Source: Actinomycetales bacterium
GTDB taxonomy: Bacteria > Actinomycetota > Actinomycetes > Actinomycetales > Actinomycetaceae
DNA: 12,675 nt
NCBI GenBank assembly: GCA_022838965.1
Contig: JALHDK010000037.1
Location: 1 to 12,675, forward strand
Direction: 5' to 3'
Shown: positions 7,389 to 12,675 of the stretch, one piece after another
Position numbering within the stretch: position 1 is the stretch's first letter
Layout: every line of letters starts with the position of its first letter
Program-made: the position numbers and the translations under genes
Notes under the pieces: generated by a model
Told to the model about the DNA's origin: nothing
The model's input: the letters and a program-made list of their open reading frames with translations, nothing else
Databases searched by the model: none

Positions 7389-8813
7389 TCAGGCGGACCG
7401 GCGGGCGCTGTGCTTGATGCGGTTGGTGAGCTCTGTGACCTGGTTGAAGGTCGCCCGCTTCTCGGCCATCTGCTCGGCGATCTTCCGGTATGCATGCATC
7501 ACGGTCGTGTGGTCGCGGCCGCCAAACGCCTGGCCGATCTTGGGCAGGGACAGGTCGGTGAGCTCCCGGCACAGATACATGGCGATCTGGCGGGCCGTGA
7601 CCAGCACCCGGGAGCGGTCCGCGCTGCACAGCGCATCGATCGTCACGGAGAAGTAGTCCGAGGTCTCCTTCATGATGAGGGCCGCGGTGATCGTCTCCGG
7701 GGGCTGGTCGGAGACGAGGTCCCGGAGCACCAGTTCGGCGAGCGTCAACTCGACCGGTTGCCTGTTGAGGTTGGCGAAGGCGGTGACGCGGATGAGGGCG
7801 CCCTCGAGTTCGCGGATGTTGGTGGTGATGCGGGAGGCGATGTAGCTCAGGACGTCGTCGGTGGCCTTGAGGTTCTCCGCCTGCGCCTTCTTGCGGAGGA
7901 TCGCGATGCGGGTCTCGAGGTCGGGCGGCTGGACGTCAGTCAGCAGACCCCACTCGAACCGGGAGACCAGCCGTTCCTCGAATCCCTGGAGCTTCTTGGG
8001 TGGGGTGTCCGAGGTGATGACCACCTGCTTGTTGTCGTTGTGCAGGGAGTTGAAGGTGTGGAAGAACTCCTCGACGGTCTGCTCCTTGCCGCCGAGGAAC
8101 TGGATGTCGTCCACCAGGAGCACATCCACATTGCGATACCGGCGCTGGAAGCTCTCCGCCTTGTCGTCGCGGATGGAGTTGATGAAGTCGTTGGTGAACT
8201 CTTCGGAATTGACGTATCGCACCCGGACGCCGGGGTAGAGGCTGCGCGAGTAGTGCCCGATGGCGTGGAGGAGGTGCGTCTTGCCCAGCCCCGAGCCGCC
8301 GTAGACGAAGAGCGGGTTGTAGGCCCGGGCCGGAGCCTCGGCGACCGCCCGTGCCGCGGCGTGGGCGAAACGGTTGGAGGAGCCGATGACGAACGACTCG
8401 AACGTGTACTTCGGGTTGAGGCGGGAGGGATCCACCTCCATGGGAGTGGGACGGGGGGTTCGCTGGGGACGCTGGGGGGTTTCGGCAGCAACGGGCCGGA
8501 AGTCCGGGGCGGGCGCCGGTGTGGCGGGCGGCGCGGGAATCGCGTCATAGAGGGAGGCGTCAACGGTGACCGCATAGCGGTGGATCTCGTCCCCCCGCAG
8601 CGCCTGGAGCGCGGTGGTCAGGGCGGGGCGCATCCGTGTCTCGAGCCGGTCCTTGACCATGTTCGACGGGACGGCCAGCAGGAGCGTGCCATCGATGAGC
8701 CCGAGAGGTTTCGCGAGCTTGGCGAACGAAAGGTCGGCTGGGGTCAGGTCGCTCCGGGTGCCGAGTGCGTTGACGATCTCGCCCCACAGGTCGGCCGACG
8801 GCACAGAAGACAC
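7389..8813 (-). CDS. dnaA: Chromosomal replication initiator protein DnaA
   Basis: DnaA is the AAA+ ATPase that binds DnaA boxes at oriC, opens the duplex and recruits the helicase. It has 474 residues. Domain I (about 1-90) is the interaction domain; domain II (about 93-130) is a short Pro-rich linker, much shorter than in Streptomyces. Domain III holds Walker A GGSGLGKT (172-179), Walker B VLLVDD (231-236), sensor 1 VITSDTPP (265-272) and the [10 protein letters not shown] region (281-290) with the candidate arginine finger. Domain IV ends with the DNA-binding signature [20 protein letters not shown] (415-434) followed by [11 protein letters not shown]. The start is GTG at 8813 with GGGGAGGGG 5 nt upstream. 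The promoter region carries two facing DnaA boxes, suggesting autoregulation. Confidence 0.98.
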   Translation of the reverse strand: MSSVPSADLWGEIVNALGTRSDLTPADLSFAKLAKPLGLIDGTLLLAVPSNMVKDRLETRMRPALTTALQALRGDEIHRYAVTVDASLYDAIPAPPATPAPAPDFRPVAAETPQRPQRTPRPTPMEVDPSRLNPKYTFESFVIGSSNRFAHAAARAVAEAPARAYNPLFVYGGSGLGKTHLLHAIGHYSRSLYPGVRVRYVNSEEFTNDFINSIRDDKAESFQRRYRNVDVLLVDDIQFLGGKEQTVEEFFHTFNSLHNDNKQVVITSDTPPKKLQGFEERLVSRFEWGLLTDVQPPDLETRIAILRKKAQAENLKATDDVLSYIASRITTNIRELEGALIRVTAFANLNRQPVELTLAELVLRDLVSDQPPETITAALIMKETSDYFSVTIDALCSADRSRVLVTARQIAMYLCRELTDLSLPKIGQAFGGRDHTTVMHAYRKIAEQMAEKRATFNQVTELTNRIKHSARRSA

Positions 8814-8840
8814 TGAAACCCCTCCCCAAACGGGCCTGTG

Positions 8841-8846
8841 ACCATA
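8841..8846 (-). promoter_or_regulatory. Candidate -10 element of the dnaA promoter
   Basis: The minus strand reads TATGGT, which keeps the most conserved positions (TAnnnT), about 28 nt upstream of the dnaA start codon. No good -35 is seen. The expected -35 region (about 8864-8870) falls inside the facing DnaA boxes, as expected if DnaA controls its own gene. Confidence 0.3.
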
Positions 8847-8861
8847 GGCCCATACACACCC

Positions 8862-8870
8862 TTATCCACA
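8862..8870 (+). promoter_or_regulatory. DnaA box, perfect TTATCCACA
   Basis: An exact match to the classical high-affinity (R1-type) DnaA box, 49 bp upstream of the dnaA start codon. Confidence 0.85.
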
Positions 8871-8873
8871 GAT

Positions 8874-8882
8874 TGTGGACTA
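8874..8882 (-). promoter_or_regulatory. DnaA box, opposed partner (TAGTCCACA)
   Basis: The plus strand reads TGTGGACTA; its complement differs from TTGTCCACA at position 2. With the box at 8862-8870 and a 3-bp spacer it forms a head-to-head pair. Confidence 0.6.
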
Positions 8883-8937
8883 TGGACATCCCATCGTCGC
8901 CGCTGGTGCGCGAACCTCTGGGTGATCTTGCTGACAC

Positions 8938-8946
8938 TTGTCAACA
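8938..8946 (+). promoter_or_regulatory. DnaA box, one mismatch (TTGTCAACA)
   Basis: This differs from TTGTCCACA only at position 6. It overlaps the right half of the palindrome TGACA-ct-TGTCA at 8932-8943. Confidence 0.45.
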
Positions 8947-8959
8947 CGACACGACCACG

Positions 8960-8968
8960 ATATCCACA
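8960..8968 (+). promoter_or_regulatory. DnaA box, one mismatch (ATATCCACA)
   Basis: This differs from TTATCCACA only at position 1. It starts 22 bp from the start of the 8938-8946 box in the same orientation, about two helical turns, so both would face the same side of the DNA. Confidence 0.5.
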
Positions 8969-9022
8969 TTGACACCGATCCCCCACCGGGTTTCCGCGTG
9001 ACCTCCAGCACCCGGGATCCGG

Positions 9023-9052
9023 TTGACCCTCCCGTTCGTTGTACCGTACCGT
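9023..9052 (+). promoter_or_regulatory. Candidate promoter of the rpmH-rnpA operon
   Basis: TTGACC (9023-9028) is followed after 18 nt by TACCGT (9047-9052), which keeps the TAnnnT pattern. Transcription would begin near 9060, leaving about 75 nt before the rpmH start. TACCGT also occurs at 9042-9047 and 9063-9068, so the exact -10 is not certain. Confidence 0.5.
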
Positions 9053-9069
9053 GGTCAGGCCGTACCGTG
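9044..9069 (+). repeat. 10-bp direct repeat in the rpmH promoter
   Basis: CCGTACCGTG occurs at 9044-9053 and 9060-9069, a 16-bp period across the candidate -10 and start point. It may be a regulator site, an alternative -10, or chance. Confidence 0.5.
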
Positions 9070-9135
9070 TGCGCGTCCTCTGCGCAGACCTCATTCCGGC
9101 AGCGGCGCCATTTCAAACGTTTTCGGGAGACTGCT

Positions 9136-9273
9136 GTGAGCAAGCGTACGTACCAGCCGAACAACCGGCGTCGCGCGAAGGTGCACGGGTTCCGCCTCCG
9201 CATGCGTACCCGCGCCGGCCGCGCGGTCCTGGCGGCGCGCCGCCGCAAGGGCCGCGAGTCACTGACCGTCTGA
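9136..9273 (+). CDS. rpmH: 50S ribosomal protein L34
   Basis: L34 is a very basic 45-residue protein of the large ribosomal subunit. The family signature is complete: [20 protein letters not shown] (1-20), then [19 protein letters not shown], ending SLTV. The length matches the family. The start is GTG at 9136 with GGGAG 6 nt upstream. It is the first gene of the rightward operon, next to rnpA in nearly all bacteria. Its stop is 1 nt before the proposed rnpA start, so the two are probably translationally coupled. Confidence 0.98.
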   Translation: MSKRTYQPNNRRRAKVHGFRLRMRTRAGRAVLAARRRKGRESLTV

Positions 9274-9274
9274 C

Positions 9275-9634
9275 TTGCTCCCCGCCCGCAACCGCATGCG
9301 GCGTGCGGAGGACTATGCCGCCACGCTGCGGAGGGGCGTGCGGGGCGCAGCGCGCACCATGACAGTGCACCTCAACACCGACCTCACCGAAGGCGAGCCC
9401 TTGGTGGGGTTCGCTGTTTCCCGGGCAGTGGGTTCATCGGTGGTTCGTCACCGTGTGCAGCGGCGGCTGCGGCACCTGATGCGGGACGAGCTCGAGGGTC
9501 TCCACCACGGCAGCCGGGTGGTCGTGCGCGCCCTTCCTCCCGCCGCGACGGCCACGAGTGCCGAGCTCGCCGCGGACCTGCACCACGCCCTGGCACAGGC
9601 GCGCCGGCGCGTCGCGTCGGGGAGGTCGCGGTGA
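9275..9634 (+). CDS. rnpA: Ribonuclease P protein component
   Basis: The protein cofactor of RNase P binds the catalytic RNA and helps it recognise and cleave pre-tRNA 5' leaders. It has 119 residues. The family start pattern is visible as [13 protein letters not shown] (2-14); the central strand reads [18 protein letters not shown] (43-60) and the basic RNR-type motif [12 protein letters not shown] spans 58-69. The proposed start is TTG at 9275 because the conserved LPA.nR..R segment begins there. The alternative ATG at 9296 would remove it, and neither has a good ribosome-binding site, which fits coupling to rpmH. The stop overlaps the yidD start as GTGA. Confidence 0.93.
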   Translation: MLPARNRMRRAEDYAATLRRGVRGAARTMTVHLNTDLTEGEPLVGFAVSRAVGSSVVRHRVQRRLRHLMRDELEGLHHGSRVVVRALPPAATATSAELAADLHHALAQARRRVASGRSR

Positions 9635-9930
9635 CCGCACTGAATCCGCTCCAGTGGCTGGCGACGATCCTGATCCGTGGATACCAGATCCTGATCTCGC
9701 CGCTCTTCCCCCCGAGCTGCAAGTACTACCCCTCCTGCTCGGCGTACGCCCTCGAGGCGGTCCGGGTGCAGGGGTTCTTCAAGGGCACCGGGCTCGCGGT
9801 GTGGCGTGTGTTGCGCTGCAACCCCTGGTCGCGTGGCGGGGTCGACTTCCCGCCCGGGAGCACAATGGCCGTGGACATTCCTCCGGACGATCCTCCGGGG
9901 GACCCTACTGATGCGGAGCACACACACTGA
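9631..9930 (+). CDS. yidD: Membrane protein insertion efficiency factor YidD
   Basis: YidD is a small membrane-associated protein that assists YidC-dependent insertion of inner-membrane proteins. It has 99 residues. The N-terminal amphipathic/hydrophobic part is [20 protein letters not shown] (8-27), followed by the conserved cysteine motif [18 protein letters not shown] (C30, C36) and [17 protein letters not shown] (59-75, with C63). The C-terminal tail is acidic and Pro-rich ([11 protein letters not shown]). The start is GTG at 9631, overlapping the rnpA stop by 4 nt, and its stop shares one base with the yidC ATG. This chain of overlaps keeps rnpA, yidD and yidC synthesis linked. Confidence 0.96.
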   Translation: MTALNPLQWLATILIRGYQILISPLFPPSCKYYPSCSAYALEAVRVQGFFKGTGLAVWRVLRCNPWSRGGVDFPPGSTMAVDIPPDDPPGDPTDAEHTH

Positions 9931-11150
9931 TGGACTCGCTACTTCTGCCGCTCGAGATCGCCGTCGCGTGGATCATGGTCCAGATCCACAGCCTGCTCAT
10001 GGCCCTCGGCATGCAGGACGGCCCGGGCGCCGCGTGGGTGTTGTCGATCGTCGGTCTGGTGATCGTGATCCGGATCCTGCTGATCCCGCTCTTCTTCAAG
10101 CAGATCAAGGCATCCCGCGGGATGCAGATGATGCAGCCTGAACTGCAGGCCCTGCAGAAGAAGTACAAGGGCAAGACCGATCCCGTCTCCCGGCAGGCAC
10201 AGCAGCAGGAGATGATGGAGCTCTACCGGAAGCACAACACGAACCCGTTCGCGTCGTGCCTGCCGATCCTGCTCCAGATGCCGATCTTCTTCGCTCTCTT
10301 CTGGGTTCTGAGCGGACTGCCGTCGCTGGCGGACGGGAACTACCGCAACAAGGGGATGGACTCGCTGGGTCCCCTCACCGCCGAGCTGGCGGCGGACGTG
10401 GAGCAGTCCACGCTGCTCGGTGCGCCGCTGTCGGCAACCTTCCTGGGCAGTGATGACCTCCAGGTCAAGATCGTCGCCGTGATCCTCATCATCGCGATGT
10501 CGCTCACGACGTTCCTCACCACCCGGCAACTGACGATGAAGAACATGCCGGCATCTGCGCTCGACAACCCGATGATGCGGCAGCAGAAGATGCTGATGTA
10601 TTCGATGCCGCTGATCTTCGCGGTGACGGGCGTCGGATTCCCGATCGGCGTGCTCATCTACTGGACCGTGACCAACCTCTGGTCCATGGGGCAGCAGTTC
10701 TACACCATCCAGCGCATGCCGGCGCCGGGGTCGGAGGCCTACAAGCGGAAGCAGGCGCGGGATGCGGCGAAACGGGCGAAGAAGGGACTGCCGCCAGAGC
10801 CTGACGAGACCGCACCCACGCAGGAGATTCAGCCTCCGAGTGGGCAGCGCGTCCAGCCGATGCGCAAAGATCGGGCGAAGAAGAAGGGGACTGCCGGAGC
10901 CACTCCGGCGCCCCAGCCAGAGCCCCCGACACCCGCTGAGCCAGAGCCCTCCACACCCGTTGAGCCGGAGGCGGTTGAGCCCCCCGTGGTGGGGGCACCG
11001 CGGGGCAAGGACGGTCTGACGGACGAGGAGCGGGCGCGCAGAAGGTACGAGGCACGGGCGGCGGAACGGAAGGCCGCGAGGGAGAAGCGTCTGGCGGCCG
11101 AGAAGCGCCGCAAGGAGAACGAGGGCAAGGCCAAGTACGACGGCGAGTAG
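9930..11150 (+). CDS. yidC: Membrane protein insertase YidC/Oxa1 family
   Basis: YidC inserts and folds proteins in the cytoplasmic membrane, alone or with SecYEG. It has 406 residues with hydrophobic segments at about 3-27, 36-56, 110-131, 178-197 and 224-250. R48 in VIVIRILLIPL matches the conserved groove arginine of the family, and the cytoplasmic hairpin 62-105 (MQPELQALQKKYKGK) is typical. NPFASCLPILLQMPIFFALF (105-124) and FPIGVLIYWTVTNLW (237-251) are family signatures. There is no lipoprotein cysteine near the N-terminus. The tail from about 265 is long and cytoplasmic: Pro/Glu-rich at 326-352, then strongly basic and probably helical at 363-402. Such tails are thought to help bind ribosomes. 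The ATG overlaps the yidD stop as TGATG. Confidence 0.97.
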   Translation: MDSLLLPLEIAVAWIMVQIHSLLMALGMQDGPGAAWVLSIVGLVIVIRILLIPLFFKQIKASRGMQMMQPELQALQKKYKGKTDPVSRQAQQQEMMELYRKHNTNPFASCLPILLQMPIFFALFWVLSGLPSLADGNYRNKGMDSLGPLTAELAADVEQSTLLGAPLSATFLGSDDLQVKIVAVILIIAMSLTTFLTTRQLTMKNMPASALDNPMMRQQKMLMYSMPLIFAVTGVGFPIGVLIYWTVTNLWSMGQQFYTIQRMPAPGSEAYKRKQARDAAKRAKKGLPPEPDETAPTQEIQPPSGQRVQPMRKDRAKKKGTAGATPAPQPEPPTPAEPEPSTPVEPEAVEPPVVGAPRGKDGLTDEERARRRYEARAAERKAAREKRLAAEKRRKENEGKAKYDGE

Positions 11151-11185
11151 CCGGGACCGGGCCCACTGGAACCAAGGAGAACCTC

Positions 11186-11683
11186 ATGAGCGAGGACAAG
11201 AGCACCCTCTCCCGTCTCGAGGAGGAGGGGGACATCGCAGCCGACTATCTGGAGGAGTTGCTCGATATCGTCGACCTCGACGGGGACATCGACATCGATG
11301 TCGAGAACGGCCGGGCCTCCCTCGAGATCGTGTCGGAGGAGTTCGGCGACCGGTGGCTGCGCCGCCTGGTGGGTGATGAGGGCGAGGTGCTGGAGGCACT
11401 GCAGGAGCTGACGCGGCTCGCGGTGCAGGCGAAGACGGGAGAGCGTTCACGGCTCATGCTCGACATCGCCGGTTTCCGGCGCGCGGTCAAGCAGCGGCTC
11501 ACCGCTGAAGCCCAGGAGGCGGTGCAGCGGGCGCGGGAGACCGGCGAGCCGGTGGCCCTCACGCCGATGAACCCGTTCGAACGCAAGGTGGTGCACGACG
11601 TCGCCAAGCAGGCCGGCCTGGTGTCCGCCTCGGAGGGCGTCGAGCCGCGCCGCTACGTGGTGATCCAGCCCCCAGCGGCGTGA
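11186..11683 (+). CDS. jag: KH-R3H RNA-binding protein Jag (KhpB/EloR family)
   Basis: A 165-residue single-strand RNA/DNA-binding protein. Homologues (KhpB/EloR) act with KhpA in cell elongation and division control in firmicutes; the actinobacterial role is little known. It lacks the N-terminal Jag_N domain and starts with an acidic helix and a DLDGDIDIDVENG segment (31-43). The KH domain (about 35-95) contains LVGDEGEVLEALQELTRLAV (61-80), in which the GXXG loop is the acidic GDEG at 63-66. The R3H domain (about 98-161) has MNPFERKVVHDV (128-139), with R133 and H137 forming the R-x3-H signature. ATG at 11186 has AAGGAGA 6 nt upstream, the best ribosome-binding site in this operon. It lies 35 nt after yidC and overlaps rsmG by 4 nt. 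Confidence 0.95.
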   Translation: MSEDKSTLSRLEEEGDIAADYLEELLDIVDLDGDIDIDVENGRASLEIVSEEFGDRWLRRLVGDEGEVLEALQELTRLAVQAKTGERSRLMLDIAGFRRAVKQRLTAEAQEAVQRARETGEPVALTPMNPFERKVVHDVAKQAGLVSASEGVEPRRYVVIQPPAA

Positions 11684-12324
11684 TCCGGGAGGATCCAGCC
11701 TCGTTTCCCCGGGCCGTCCGGGATGCGGTGCCTGACGAGCTCGCCTGGCGACACCTCCAGTCCTTCGCCGATGTCCTCGCTGAGGAGGGTGAGCTGCGGG
11801 GCGTGATCGGCCCGCGGGAGGTTCCGCGCCTGTGGTCCCGTCACCTGGTCAACTCGCTGGCGGTGAACCGGTACGTCCCGCGCGGTGCCGCGGTGGCCGA
11901 CGTCGGATCGGGCGCCGGGTTCCCCGGGATCGTCCTCGCCATCACCCGGCCGGACACCCAGGTGTGCTGCGTCGAGGCGATGGAGCGACGGCGTGCGTGG
12001 CTGGACGACGTCGTCGCACGGCTTGGCCTGACCAACGTCGAGGTGGTGGGGGCGCGGGCCGAGGACGTGCACGGCACGAGGACGTTCGACGTCGTCACTG
12101 CGCGGGCCGTTGCGCCCCTGGATCGCCTGGCCCGGTGGACCCTTCCCCTGCTCCGGCCCGGCGGGGTCCTCCTCGCTCTCAAGGGTGAGCGCGCGGCCGA
12201 CGAGGTGCGGCGGGCGGTGCCGACACTCCGGAAGCTTGGGGCGACGCGGTGGACAGTGCACGAGGTGGCCTCGCCGCTTGACGGGTCCGTCACGCGTGTG
12301 ATCGAGGTGGTTGGTCGGAGCTGA
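11680..12324 (+). CDS. rsmG: 16S rRNA (guanine-527-N7) methyltransferase RsmG
   Basis: RsmG (GidB) methylates G527 of 16S rRNA using S-adenosylmethionine; loss of the enzyme gives low-level streptomycin resistance in several bacteria. It has 214 residues. The SAM-binding motif is ADVGSGAGFPGI (73-84), the acidic end of strand 2 is CCVEAMERRRAWL (96-108), and later motifs include TARAVAPLDRL (140-150), LLRPGGVLLALKGE (157-170) and a C-terminal VIEVVGR. The start is GTG at 11680, overlapping the jag stop as GTGA. There is no clear ribosome-binding site, so coupled translation is likely. LWSRHLVNSL (51-60) is the usual N-terminal family segment. It is the last recognisable gene of the rightward cluster. 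Confidence 0.97.
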   Translation: MIREDPASFPRAVRDAVPDELAWRHLQSFADVLAEEGELRGVIGPREVPRLWSRHLVNSLAVNRYVPRGAAVADVGSGAGFPGIVLAITRPDTQVCCVEAMERRRAWLDDVVARLGLTNVEVVGARAEDVHGTRTFDVVTARAVAPLDRLARWTLPLLRPGGVLLALKGERAADEVRRAVPTLRKLGATRWTVHEVASPLDGSVTRVIEVVGRS

Positions 12325-12330
12325 CCCGGT

Positions 12331-12357
12331 CGTCACCGGAACTCGTGCGCGGTGACG
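12331..12357 (+). terminator. Inverted repeat after rsmG, possible terminator
   Basis: CGTCACCG (12331-12338) and CGGTGACG (12350-12357) form a perfect 8-bp stem around an 11-nt loop, 6 nt past the rsmG stop. No T-tract follows, which is common for actinobacterial hairpin terminators, so it is a plausible but unproven end for the rpmH-rsmG transcript. Confidence 0.5.
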
Positions 12358-12377
12358 GCAAGCACGGCGTCGTAGTG

Positions 12378-12449
12378 GCCCCGGCCCGCAACCGCCTCAC
12401 CCCGAGGCGGTCACGTCGCACCGTCAGACCGGGGCCGGGGCTCCGGCCC
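12378..12449 (+). repeat. Nested GC-rich inverted repeats
   Basis: ACCGCCTC (12391-12398) pairs perfectly with GAGGCGGT (12404-12411) over a 5-nt loop. GCCCCGGCCC (12378-12387) pairs perfectly with GGGCCGGGGC (12432-12441), enclosing that hairpin. The right arm can instead form GGGCCGG-ggct-CCGGCCC (12432-12449). The two states are mutually exclusive. High GC makes chance pairing easier, so structure is likely but function is unknown. Confidence 0.55.
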
Positions 12450-12454
12450 GAATC

Positions 12455-12649
12455 GATCGGGGGCGGGTCGCCGCTGCTGGCCGCCTGCGTGGGGATCGCC
12501 GCCTGCCGGAACTGACGTGCATCCCCGCCAAGTCGTCGGTAAGCGCCTGGGTGCGTCGAGGCTGGGGCCCGGCCGCGACTGGTGTCGCCAAGTGGCGTGT
12601 TCGGCCCCGTCAAACCGTCGGTGAGAGACCCGAGTGGATCGGGGGCGGG
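12455..12649 (+). repeat. Dispersed short direct repeats
   Basis: GATCGGGGGCGGG occurs at 12455-12467 and 12637-12649. Between them CGCCAAGT occurs at 12526-12533 and 12586-12593, and CGTCGGT at 12534-12540 and 12616-12622, the later copies with inserted bases. This could be an old partial duplication or paired sites bordering an inserted piece. Confidence 0.4.
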
Positions 12650-12675
12650 GGTCCACGCTCGACCGGCGTCCCCAA

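Larger units (their letters stand above)
8814..9135. other. dnaA-rpmH divergent intergenic region with DnaA boxes
   Basis: This 322-bp space separates the two divergent operons and is where transcription direction flips. It has no convincing gene. It contains one perfect DnaA box (8862-8870), an opposed single-mismatch partner (8874-8882) and two further single-mismatch boxes (8938-8946, 8960-8968). A two-mismatch site sits at 8881-8889. The stretch 8931-8980 is less GC-rich than its surroundings. Promoters for dnaA (leftward) and rpmH (rightward) must lie here. It could be a second lobe of a bipartite origin or only the DnaA-controlled promoter region. Confidence 0.6.
12325..12675. other. 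351-bp region after rsmG with no recognisable gene
   Basis: Neither strand has an open frame with protein-like composition, a good start and a ribosome-binding site; the short frames present read as Arg/Pro-rich shadow translations. The first 125 bp are dense in GC-rich inverted repeats (12331-12357, 12391-12411, 12432-12449, and 12378-12387 with 12432-12441). The second half has short direct repeats. parA/parB normally follow rsmG, so this may be an enlarged spacer before them, a decayed gene, or a structured RNA. I saw no parS-like TGTTTCACGTGAAACA and no tRNA. Confidence 0.6.

Noticed and set aside
7188..8816. A 542-codon open frame on the plus strand opposite dnaA and into the oriC space
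   Set aside because: It is an antisense shadow of dnaA typical of high-GC codon bias; the minus strand encodes a complete DnaA.
8969..8974. TTGACA as a -35 element for rpmH
   Set aside because: No TAnnnT hexamer lies 16-19 nt downstream (the region reads TTCCGC); the 9023-9052 pair is better placed and spaced.
12290..12656. Minus-strand open frames of 81-107 codons at the right end
   Set aside because: They have Arg/Pro/Ser-rich composition and no ribosome-binding site, overlap each other and rsmG, and match no known family pattern.
1..12675. Mobile elements, CRISPR arrays, rRNA or tRNA genes, parS sites
   Set aside because: I looked for transposase-like frames, regularly spaced repeats, tRNA-like cloverleaf ends and TGTTTCACGTGAAACA-like sequences on both strands and saw none.

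Overview
This window is a chromosomal replication-origin region from a high-GC Gram-positive bacterium (Actinomycetota). Three things point there: base composition of roughly two-thirds G+C judged by eye, eight GTG starts and one TTG start among thirteen genes, and the gene order gyrA-gyrB-dciA-recF-gnd-dnaN-dnaA | rpmH-rnpA-yidD-yidC-jag-rsmG. A 6-phosphogluconate dehydrogenase gene between dnaN and recF is an actinobacterial arrangement. I cannot name the genus from sequence alone.

Left arm, all on the minus strand and reading away from the origin: dnaA (initiator), dnaN (sliding clamp), gnd (short, probably NAD-linked 6-phosphogluconate dehydrogenase), recF, dciA (DUF721 helicase-loading factor), gyrB and the first 350 codons of gyrA, which runs off the left edge. 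dnaN to dciA are tightly packed (10-nt and 14-nt gaps, then an 8-nt overlap). gyrB-gyrA form a second unit with an 8-nt gap and a candidate promoter in the 200-bp space upstream of gyrB.

Right arm, all on the plus strand: rpmH (L34), rnpA (RNase P protein), yidD and yidC (membrane protein insertion), jag/khpB (KH-R3H RNA-binding protein) and rsmG (16S rRNA G527 methyltransferase). rnpA-yidD and jag-rsmG overlap by 4 nt, and yidD-yidC share one base. After rsmG comes 351 bp to the window end with no recognisable gene but several GC-rich inverted repeats. parA/parB, the usual next genes, are not visible.

DnaA boxes occur in both spaces flanking dnaA: 7021-7388 (one perfect TTGTCCACA plus weaker sites) and 8814-9135 (one perfect TTATCCACA plus three single-mismatch sites). 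This fits a bipartite origin and/or DnaA feedback. Boxes also abut or overlap the candidate promoters of dnaA, dnaN and gyrB.

Most of the window is a conserved housekeeping locus, and I see no mobile element, CRISPR array or evidently new system. The points most worth a second look are the acidic GDEG loop in the KH domain of the Jag protein, the recurring DnaA-box/promoter overlap, and the structured non-coding stretch after rsmG.
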